DNA of 15,871 nucleotides, taken from Kiloniellaceae bacterium. Its GTDB lineage: Bacteria > Pseudomonadota > Alphaproteobacteria > Kiloniellales > Kiloniellaceae. The stretch covers positions 1 through 15,871 of the forward strand of contig JAJFGM010000103.1 of NCBI GenBank assembly GCA_021776145.1, read 5' to 3'. Under the pieces are notes generated by a model that was given only the letters and a program-made list of their open reading frames with translations, made no database searches and was not told the origin of the DNA. Of the stretch, positions 1 to 5,672 are shown piece by piece. Position numbers and translations under genes: made by a program. Numbering within the stretch: position 1 is the first letter of the stretch; every line of letters starts with the position of its first letter.

Positions 1-1
1 A

Positions 2-544
2 CCCATCTGGCGCCGGATCCTCGTGCCAAATGACGTCAGCTTGGACATCCTGCATTCCGTTATCCAGGGCGCGATGCCATGGCAGGACTATCATTTGCAT
101 GAGTTCGAGATTGGCGAGGACAGGTTCGAGGCCCGCGACGAAAGTGACGACAGCTGGGATCCTGACGATGGCCGAAAGGACGAGAAGAGGTTTACTCTTG
201 GAGAGCTGGTCAAGAAAGGCAGTCAGTTCACATACACTTACGATTTCGGCGATGGTTGGCGACACCTCGTCACTGTCGAGAAAGTTGGCAAAACAACCGG
301 AAGACCAGATCAGGACTTTCCCGCCTGTGTTGCCGGAGAACGCGCGTGTCCGCCAGAGGACAGTGGGGGGCCCTACTCTTACGAAGAGTTTCTCGACGCA
401 CTGACCGACAAACACCACCCGGAACATCGTGATACAAAGCAATGGGCGGGCGCGTTCGAACCGGAAGTGTTCAGCGTGCAGCAAGCCAATGCAGCCGTCG
501 GTGCGATGTTTGTTTGGGCAAAAGAGCGCCGCGATCGAAAGTGA
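2..544 (+). CDS. pRiA4b ORF-3-like family protein, 5' end cut by window
   Basis: The open frame is already coding at base 2 (PIWRRILVPNDVS), so the GTG at 23 is internal and the true start lies outside the window. Family hallmarks are visible: PIWRR, then a DYHLHEFEIG segment, the acidic YDFGDGW motif about two fifths of the way along, a C...G..ACPPED-GG block, and a C-terminal region ending in a basic tail. These match the plasmid pRiA4b ORF-3 family (also annotated as IS1096 passenger TnpR-like). Biochemical function is not established; members are common on alphaproteobacterial plasmids and near mobile DNA. It is followed by about 240 bp without a clear gene, so it is probably not in an operon with the AbiE pair downstream. 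Family call is firm; function is unknown. Confidence 0.85.
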   Translation, partial: PIWRRILVPNDVSLDILHSVIQGAMPWQDYHLHEFEIGEDRFEARDESDDSWDPDDGRKDEKRFTLGELVKKGSQFTYTYDFGDGWRHLVTVEKVGKTTGRPDQDFPACVAGERACPPEDSGGPYSYEEFLDALTDKHHPEHRDTKQWAGAFEPEVFSVQQANAAVGAMFVWAKERRDRK

Positions 545-710
545 AACCTGACTCTGGTTTGGCGCAGCTGCTTCGACATGAGCACAAAGCTCCAACTTTT
601 CGATCCGAATGGCCGGGTGTCTTCTCAGCCCTTCGAGGGCATCCCCGCCCTGCTTTGCTGGTGAGCTTCAGAGCCGACAACCACCAATCTCTTTGAGAAT
701 GTGAAAATTT

Positions 711-727
711 GTCCATCCTTGACGGAC
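711..727. promoter_or_regulatory. Short dyad upstream of the AbiE pair (possible operator)
   Basis: GTCCATC-ctt-GACGGAC forms a hairpin or dyad with 6 of 7 arm positions matching, about 60-70 bp before the antitoxin start. AbiEi antitoxins are known to repress their own operon by binding inverted repeats. The position fits, but the arm is short and no convincing -35/-10 pair can be placed next to it, apart from a TATATC at 773-778. The rest of 545-781 shows no recognisable gene. A 28-codon reading frame starting at 578 has no detectable family. Confidence 0.3.
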
Positions 728-790
728 TATCTCACAGGTCTCCACAGAAACAAGTGGCGGTCTCTTTAAAAATATATCATTGTGTCGCTT

Positions 791-1621
791 ATGAGCGGAC
801 AAGAACACGAAAAACTAAAGAACCTTCTTGAGGCTGTCCCCACGGGGTTCCTCGTGGACTCCGTCTGGCTTGAGCACCACGGGATAGGCCGGCGTTCGTC
901 CTACGCTTATGTCCAACGCGGCTGGCTAGAACGCCTTGGCCGCGGCGTCTTCCGCCGCCCCGCACCAAGCAGCGCCACCACGAACACACTCGACTGGAAG
1001 ACCTGCCTGCTCTCGCTCCAGCACATCATGCACTACCCTGTCCATATCGGCGGGGTGACGGCATTGAGCCTGCAAGGCTATGCGCACTATCTCTCCCTCG
1101 GAGACAAGAGCACGGTTTGGCTCTACGGCTCAAAAATCCCCAACTGGCTCGAAAAACTGCCGCTCAACGCCGAACTCCGCCCACGCAGCGTATCGCTGTT
1201 CTCCGATCCGGAGTTGGGTGTCGCTGACACACTAAATAATCTCAACGAGACAGCATCGTCCCTGCCATGGGACTGGAAACTGGTGATGTCCTCGCCGGAA
1301 CGCGCGATCCTCGAAGCGCTGGACGAGTTGCCGAATCAAGAGAGCTTTCACAACCTCGACATGGCGTTCGAAAGCCTGACGACGTTGCGCCCGAGAACCC
1401 TCTCGGCGCTGCTCAGCAGTTGCAAGAAGATCAAGGTCAAACGCCTGTTCTTCGTGTTCGCCGACCGCCACGACCATGCCTGGCGCAAGCGACTCGATCC
1501 GGAAGAGTTCGACCTCGGCAGCGGCGACCGCGCATTGGTTAAAGGCGGCAAGATACATCCGCGCTACAGGATCATGGTGCCCGAAGAGTTTGTAAGAAAG
1601 GAACGTGGTCATGGCGCGTGA
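791..1621 (+). CDS. AbiEi-type antitoxin / transcriptional regulator (type IV TA system)
   Basis: About 276 residues from the ATG at 791; a GTG at 782 in the same frame is an alternative that adds three residues. I prefer 791 because the N-terminus MSGQEHEKLKNLL then looks like family members. Residues ~10-60 form a winged-helix-like domain (GFLVDSVWLEHHGIGRRS, then YVQRGWLERLGRGVFRRP), the N-terminal DNA-binding domain of AbiEi antitoxins. The remaining ~200 residues correspond to the antitoxin domain. In AbiE systems this protein neutralises the AbiEii nucleotidyltransferase and represses the operon. The gene overlaps the next one by 11 bp (ATGGCGCGTGA), a translational-coupling arrangement typical of these pairs. 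No clear Shine-Dalgarno sequence is seen at either start. Confidence 0.85.
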   Translation: MSGQEHEKLKNLLEAVPTGFLVDSVWLEHHGIGRRSSYAYVQRGWLERLGRGVFRRPAPSSATTNTLDWKTCLLSLQHIMHYPVHIGGVTALSLQGYAHYLSLGDKSTVWLYGSKIPNWLEKLPLNAELRPRSVSLFSDPELGVADTLNNLNETASSLPWDWKLVMSSPERAILEALDELPNQESFHNLDMAFESLTTLRPRTLSALLSSCKKIKVKRLFFVFADRHDHAWRKRLDPEEFDLGSGDRALVKGGKIHPRYRIMVPEEFVRKERGHGA

Positions 1622-2528
1622 AGACTATGCCGCCCAAGTGGCCCTGCTCGTGCGCATACTGCCGTATGTCGCAAAGGAGGAGATATTTGCGCTGAAGGGC
1701 GGGACGGCCATCAACCTCTTCTATCGCGACCTTCCGCGCCTCTCGGTCGATATCGATCTGACCTATCTGCCAATCAAAGATCGCGCAGAAAGCCTCGCCG
1801 AGATCAACGACGCGATGGACCGGATTGCCGCCGCCATCGAAGGCGGCATCACCGGCGCCAAAGCGCAGCGCATTGCGGGCGGTGGCGGCGGCGCTACACG
1901 CGCGCTCGCACGTCTCGGCGCAGCGGAAATCAAGATCGAAACCTCCCCCGTCACCCGCGGCGTCGTGCATGCTCCGGAACAACGCGAAGTCTCGGAAGCC
2001 GTCGAGGAAGAGTTCGGATACGCGATGATGAACATCGTCTCCTTCGAGGATTTGTTCGGCGGTAAGCTACATGCGGCCATCGATCGCCAGCACCCGCGAG
2101 ATCTCTACGACGTCAAGTTGCTCTATGAGAACGAAGGGTTTACCGACGAGTTGTTCCGCACCTTTCTGATCTACGTCGCGAGTTCACCACGCCCGCCGCA
2201 CGAACTGCTGAACCCAAACCTGATCAATCTGGATCAGCCCTACGCGCGAGAATTCGAGGGCATGACGAAGAAAGCGGTCAACCTTACGGAATTGATCGCA
2301 ACGCGCGACCGCCTGATCGGGGACATCCAATCCCGCATTGATGTGGACGCGAAGAGGTTTCTGAGAACCCTGCATGAAGGCGACCCCGACTTCGACGCGA
2401 TCGACCGCCCTCAAGCGGCCGAGCTTCCGGCGGTCAGATGGAAGCTAATCAACGTGAACAAGCTGAAAACAGATAACCCCAAGAAGCATGCCGCCCAAGG
2501 GGAAGAGCTAGAGAAACTCCTCGGCTGA
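1611..2528 (+). CDS. AbiEii/AbiGii-family nucleotidyltransferase toxin
   Basis: About 305 residues. The ATG at 1611 has an AAGGA 8 nt upstream; a GTG at 1605 in frame is the alternative. The DNA polymerase beta-like core is plain: KGGT at residues 29-32, then the DID pair (D47, D49) in LSVDIDLTYL, a later FGGKLHAA segment (~149-156) and RDLYDVKLL (~163-171). These match the four conserved motifs of AbiEii toxins. The family transfers nucleotides to target RNAs (tRNA acceptor stems for characterised relatives) and arrests growth during phage infection. The active-site residues are intact, so the pair could be functional. Only 13 bp downstream another plus-strand gene begins but is broken, suggesting a longer original operon. 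Confidence 0.9.
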   Translation: MAREDYAAQVALLVRILPYVAKEEIFALKGGTAINLFYRDLPRLSVDIDLTYLPIKDRAESLAEINDAMDRIAAAIEGGITGAKAQRIAGGGGGATRALARLGAAEIKIETSPVTRGVVHAPEQREVSEAVEEEFGYAMMNIVSFEDLFGGKLHAAIDRQHPRDLYDVKLLYENEGFTDELFRTFLIYVASSPRPPHELLNPNLINLDQPYAREFEGMTKKAVNLTELIATRDRLIGDIQSRIDVDAKRFLRTLHEGDPDFDAIDRPQAAELPAVRWKLINVNKLKTDNPKKHAAQGEELEKLLG

Positions 2529-2541
2529 AGATGGATCAGAG

Positions 2542-2718
2542 ATGACTGATTTTGAGAACGATCCCGATTATGAAAAATGCTTGGTCACGTTTTTTGATGT
2601 GCTCGGCTTTCCAAGAGGTCTGCGGGCCGCCCCAGCTTCGAGACAGCCACTTCCAGCGCGTCAATCTTGTCTTCGCGCGACAGGGAAAAGTAAGTTTGGC
2701 TTTCTGTCATTGCGATGA
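2542..2718 (+). pseudogene. 5' remnant of a gene with an N-terminal (F)DVLGF motif, truncated at ~2610
   Basis: ATG at 2542 opens a 58-codon frame whose first 23 residues look like real protein (MTDFENDPDYEK, then VTFFDVLGF). After F23 (2608-2610) the sequence turns into arginine/proline/serine-rich out-of-frame translation of the antisense gene below. An N-terminal F-[IF]-D-[VI]-L-G-F motif is typical of a group of bacterial proteins with a class III nucleotidyl-cyclase-like fold that I have seen annotated as hypothetical. That assignment is tentative because only the first motif survives. It begins 13 bp after the AbiEii stop, so it may once have been a third gene of that operon. The break coincides to within a few bases with the break in the toxin remnant on the other strand. 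Confidence 0.5.
2585..2710 (-). pseudogene. 5' remnant of the second AbiEii-type toxin (partner of the DUF6088 antitoxin)
   Basis: The minus-strand ATG at 2710 overlaps the stop of the DUF6088 gene as ATGA, the usual antitoxin-toxin junction. The 41-residue product reads MTESQTYFSLSRED, then a helical segment, then GRPADLLE. That is the start of the AbiEii nucleotidyltransferases that accompany DUF6088, which normally continue LLEKDVWVV and only later reach the GGT...D-D catalytic motifs. After E34 (2609-2611) the match is lost, and a TGA follows at 2585-2587. No catalytic residues remain, so no toxin is made. The loss point is the same junction at which the plus-strand DVLGF gene is cut. Confidence 0.65.
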
Positions 2719-3303
2719 CGCGAGCGCGCTAAGTTCCTTGGCCATCCAGGTTGGCGCACAGGCGCGAAGGCTCAGAAGCTCGCGCTGCTCCTCTTCGTTC
2801 AGCGTCGCCTTGATACGCCTCAATGCCTGAGCAGCTTCGGATTTGCCGAAATAGGCGAGCGCCCGAAAGGCGTACCCGGCACGACTGATGGGTGCTCGAA
2901 GCTGCCAGCTCGGCACATGTTTAAGCTCGACGCTTTGCACTCCGAGTTTCAAATGACGGCTCGGCCCGGAGGTCCAATACACTTGACGGGAAGGATTCTG
3001 CGCCGAAATGCCGAGCAGGTTCGCTGCCGACGCTCCGCTTTGCGACACGCGCTCACCGGTTGATTTCGCAATGTGCTCAACCACGGCCTGAACCGAGGGC
3101 GCCCGGTTCCCGAAGCGGGTCTTCACAGGCGACGCGAACAATCCTCGCCTCACACGCATAAGCTCCCCTCGCCGCACCAGCCGCGACAGCGCCTGATCGA
3201 CCGCCGCACGCTCTCCGAGGTGCAACAACTCCCGCGCCGACAGGGTCGCACCCTCCGGCAATGCTTCAGCATAGGCCTTGATCGCTTGGGATGTGGTTTG
3301 CAT
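2707..3303 (-). CDS. DUF6088 family protein (AbiEi-like antitoxin), partner toxin truncated
   Basis: 198 residues from the ATG at 3303, which has GGAGG about 7 nt upstream; an in-frame TTG at 3315 would add four residues but would place the ribosome site inside the gene. Residues ~15-60 are a winged-helix-like segment (GATLSARELLHLGERAAVDQ, then LSRLVRRGELMRVRRGLFASP). The rest is the DUF6088 region, including TGERVSQSGASAANLLGIS and YWTSGPSRHLKLG. DUF6088 proteins are paired with AbiEii-type nucleotidyltransferases and are expected to neutralise them and autoregulate. The frame is intact, yet the downstream toxin is reduced to ~34 codons, making this an orphan antitoxin. It could survive by chance or as an anti-toxin against a related incoming system; that is inference. 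Confidence 0.8.
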   Translation of the reverse strand: MQTTSQAIKAYAEALPEGATLSARELLHLGERAAVDQALSRLVRRGELMRVRRGLFASPVKTRFGNRAPSVQAVVEHIAKSTGERVSQSGASAANLLGISAQNPSRQVYWTSGPSRHLKLGVQSVELKHVPSWQLRAPISRAGYAFRALAYFGKSEAAQALRRIKATLNEEEQRELLSLRACAPTWMAKELSALASSQ

Positions 3304-3317
3304 GATCGCCTCCAAGT

Positions 3318-3343
3318 GTCAGATATGTAGCTTAGTTTCTGAC
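3318..3343. promoter_or_regulatory. 26-bp dyad, probable autoregulatory operator of the DUF6088 gene
   Basis: A dyad lies 15 bp upstream of the DUF6088 start codon. Perfect outer arms GTCAGA / TCTGAC are placed symmetrically around a central AGCT, with further matches inside (9 of 13 arm positions agree). Its place between the likely promoter and the ribosome site (GGAGG), next to a gene for a winged-helix protein, suggests that DUF6088 represses its own transcription here. The dyad is seen directly; binding is inference. Confidence 0.5.
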
Positions 3344-3574
3344 CGCTTCAAGCAGAAGCTTCCGCGGCTCACGCTGGGCCTGGAACAGATCGCACAATGA
3401 AGCCGCCGTCCCAAAAGTGTTCAGGCAAAGGAAGGATTCGTGACGATAGGAAATCATGACCAATTGGGTTCACGCGGTCAGGCTCACAAGAGCCAAGCAA
3501 CGTAAACGGCCCTTGCTGTCGATCGACATGAACAGCCCTGACCTTTCGTTCGCTTCATAGCCGAGCGCTGCGCC

Positions 3575-3618
3575 GCAGCTTCACCTGACCGGCCATTCGT
3601 CTATCGTACAGCATTTCC
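3575..3618 (+). repeat. Degenerate direct repeat, copy 1
   Basis: Begins GCAGCTTCACCTGACCGGCC. It aligns without gaps to 3772-3815 at 37 of 44 positions, and weaker similarity continues beyond, with a GCCGAGGTC / ATCAAGGTCG-like tail. The core CATTCGTC-n-ATCG is shared by both copies. Copies are in direct orientation, 197 bp apart. Confidence 0.6.
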
Positions 3619-3771
3619 GACTGCCGAGGTCAGCAACGCGGGACGGAGCTGCCATTGGGCCTATCATGCTCAAAGGGCACTTCCGGCCCAAAGCTGCCGT
3701 CCGGTGTGTCGCGGGAGCCTGGCTGCTTCCGGCCCTCACCTGCCGTTCAGTCCTTGGCCGATCGCGGCGGT

Positions 3772-3815
3772 GCAGCTTCACCAGACCGGTCATTCGTCGA
3801 TCGCGCAGCATCTGC
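3772..3815 (+). repeat. Degenerate direct repeat, copy 2
   Basis: Begins GCAGCTTCACCAGACCGGTC; see copy 1 for the alignment. Just downstream (3834-3845) the 12-mer GTGCGCAGGTTA recurs exactly at 5597-5608, in the next intergenic space, which suggests that parts of the same degenerate element are scattered between cassettes. Confidence 0.6.
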
Positions 3816-3997
3816 GGGGGATCAAGGTCGGCAGTGCGCAGGTTAGGAATATTTGTAAATGTTGTGGCATCAATCTTCGGGGTGACAGCACGTTGGCGCA
3901 TGGGTACTGGAAAAAGCCGAGGTTATCTGAAAGCTTAGCCAGAATGCGTCACTGTTCGAGAGACGTTCGGGAATTTCGCTCCCTCTGCATAAATGTA

Positions 3998-4012
3998 AGT
4001 CAACATTTGACT
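3998..4012. promoter_or_regulatory. Small palindrome AGTCAA-cat-TTGACT upstream of the HEPN/Toprim gene
   Basis: Perfect 6-bp arms with a 3-bp spacer, in an AT-rich stretch about 180 bp before the start codon at 4194. The right arm TTGACT also resembles a -35 hexamer, but no good -10 stands 17 bp downstream. It could be an operator or chance. Confidence 0.25.
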
Positions 4013-4193
4013 GCCAGATTTTTTGTCTAAAAACGGGTTCGAAGAAGGTTGTTCAATTGCATGATATTCAAAAGAGGGTAGGAGGAATTCTTGAGATTGC
4101 CGGGAGTAATAGCCCACTTAGTTTCAATGCGTAGCGCGATACAGACGCGCACCAGATCAAGTAGGAACATGTTATTGGGGGGAACTTCGACTG

Positions 4194-5468
4194 ATGGGAA
4201 CTGAGATTCAACTTACAATAGCTGGTGTTTCCTTATCCTACGCCAAGAATCACATAGGTTTAGACTTCGGCTATCTGTTTCAGGATGGTGACGCAACGTG
4301 CCGAAAGTTGGATGGGATCAACTACGAGTACTACGAAGATCACCCTGAAGAGGCCGCAGATCTCGATGAGTTTGAGGAAGTGTTTGCCCGGCCTCTATCG
4401 CGTGTATTGCCCCGCCTGGATCTTTTGGGATCTACGATCGAGACAGCACGCGCAGAGTACGAAGCGGTGATAGCCGAAGCGCAGGAAATCGCCTCTTACA
4501 GAACCCCACCGGAGGAGCCGAACCTTCTGACCTTTGACGAATACTGTTCTCTGGCCTGTCGCTACCCGTTATCGACCCTCAAAGATGAGGCCGAATTTGA
4601 CGACGACGAAAGGGCCAAAGGAAAGCTGGCATCCGACGACGATTTCCAACGTCTACCTTGGACGGAAAGCTCCGACATGTTTTGTTCCGAGACAAGCTAT
4701 TTCGGCGCGAAAGTAGCTATTCTCAGTGCATCATCGATGCTGCAGGTTTTTGCTCTCAATCCCGCCAATCTTTGTGTCGATGTCGTCTGGGAGTTTGGTC
4801 CGCTGGTCCATGCAGGTTGGGAGCCGCGCAACCTTTTTCAACCGGGCGCGAGGCGGAAGCAAAAAGTTCTAATCGCTACAGAGGGTGCATCGGATGCTCG
4901 GATCCTAAAACGTGCCCTCGAAATCTTGCGCGCTGATGTCGCTGACTTTTTCAATTTCGTAGACGTCGACGAGCGACACCATTTTTGGGGAACAGGCAAC
5001 CTCGTCAAATTTGCAGAAGGGCTTCTCCGCATCGACATACACAACAAAGTGCTCTTCGTTTTCGACAATGATGCGGAAGGTGTGGATGCCTATCGGAAGC
5101 TCGGTGCTCTCAACCTACCACCTAATATGCGATCAATGTTACTGCCCAACCTCGATGAATTCCGACAGTTTCCAGCGCTTGGCCCAGAGGGCGTTAGTAT
5201 TACCGACATCAACGGACGCGCGGCGGCGATCGAGTGCTATCTCGATCTGAATTTACCTAAGCGGCCGCCTGCGCAAGTTCGCTGGAGCAACTATAAAAAG
5301 GATATTGATGCTTGGCACGGAGCATTAGAATTCAAAGAAACGTACCAAAAGCACTTTGACAAGCAGCCACCCGAGGCACTTAAAGAGGGGTTGTACGAAA
5401 CGTTGAAATTACTAAAGTTACTGGACTCCTTGGTCGGGGAGGCCGCCTTGGTGATACCATCCGGCTAA
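4194..5468 (+). CDS. HEPN/Toprim-type protein, predicted defence nuclease
   Basis: 424 residues; the ATG at 4194 follows GGGGGGAA with a 9-nt gap. The N-terminal part (~1-215) resembles the HEPN/Toprim-associated N-terminal domain (MGTEIQLTIAGVSLSYAKNH, then IGLDFGYLFQ). The C-terminal part is a Toprim fold: KVLIATEGASD at ~224-234 gives the conserved glutamate E230 and D234, and VLFVFDNDAEG at ~286-296 gives the D291-x-D293 metal site. E347 in AIECYL may complete it. Toprim domains in OLD-like and related defence proteins are Mg-dependent nucleases. The N-terminal domain is associated with toxin-like RNases, although no classic R-x4-6-H HEPN motif stands out. It is a single gene, convergent with the TIR gene. 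Substrate and trigger are unknown. Family call is fairly firm; role in phage defence is inferred from neighbours. Confidence 0.75.
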   Translation: MGTEIQLTIAGVSLSYAKNHIGLDFGYLFQDGDATCRKLDGINYEYYEDHPEEAADLDEFEEVFARPLSRVLPRLDLLGSTIETARAEYEAVIAEAQEIASYRTPPEEPNLLTFDEYCSLACRYPLSTLKDEAEFDDDERAKGKLASDDDFQRLPWTESSDMFCSETSYFGAKVAILSASSMLQVFALNPANLCVDVVWEFGPLVHAGWEPRNLFQPGARRKQKVLIATEGASDARILKRALEILRADVADFFNFVDVDERHHFWGTGNLVKFAEGLLRIDIHNKVLFVFDNDAEGVDAYRKLGALNLPPNMRSMLLPNLDEFRQFPALGPEGVSITDINGRAAAIECYLDLNLPKRPPAQVRWSNYKKDIDAWHGALEFKETYQKHFDKQPPEALKEGLYETLKLLKLLDSLVGEAALVIPSG

Positions 5469-5641
5469 CCTCTTGCATGTATCCAAAGTCATCTAAGCAC
5501 CTCGAAGGTCGGCTCTTGAAAGGTGTTCGCAGTAGAAACGGAGCCTTCGCTGCGCCCTATTCGAATGTCGCGATGATCAGCTGCTCAACGGCGGCTGTGC
5601 GCAGGTTATCGAACGTTCGGTCTTAGATTTCGTGTGACCGC

Positions 5642-5672
5642 CAAGTGTAGGTAGCAGAAATTCCTACACTTG
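5642..5672. terminator. 10-bp perfect hairpin between convergent HEPN/Toprim and TIR genes
   Basis: CAAGTGTAGG (5642-5651) and CCTACACTTG (5663-5672) are perfectly complementary around an 11-nt loop. The right arm contains the stop codon of the TIR gene (5664-5666). It lies where a bidirectional terminator is expected for two convergent genes, but neither side is followed by a T-run. It may act as an mRNA 3'-end-protecting hairpin or a factor-dependent terminator rather than a classic intrinsic one. Confidence 0.45.

Larger units (their letters stand above)
3344..4193. other. 850-bp non-coding region with degenerate repeats
   Basis: No convincing gene is found. Open frames here (for example 3581-3901 minus and 3704-4030 plus) have the low-complexity R/P/S-rich translation of non-coding GC-rich DNA and overlap one another. 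The region holds an imperfect direct repeat (3575-3618 and 3772-3815), a second repeated short motif CTTCCGGCCC (3680-3689 and 3726-3735), and near its right end a more AT-rich stretch that probably contains the promoter of the HEPN/Toprim gene. It is likely recombinational debris between two defence cassettes. Confidence 0.6.

Noticed and set aside
23..544. GTG at 23 as the start of the pRiA4b ORF-3-like gene
   Set aside because: The same frame is open to the window edge and encodes the family's PIWRRILV segment before it, so the gene is cut by the window, not starting at 23.
578..664. 28-codon frame MSTKLQLFDPNG... after the first gene
   Set aside because: Too short, no ribosome site and no recognisable family; no sign of a continuation in another frame.
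3581..4030. Overlapping open frames of 90-108 codons in the 3344-4193 gap
   Set aside because: R/P/S/C-rich translations on both strands, mutually overlapping, with internal DNA repeats; typical of GC-rich non-coding DNA.
4030..4050. CGGGTTCGAAGAAGG resembling a tRNA T-arm (possible tRNA 3' end or att site)
   Set aside because: The complementary strand of a T-stem is missing, and no acceptor stem or anticodon arm can be folded around it.
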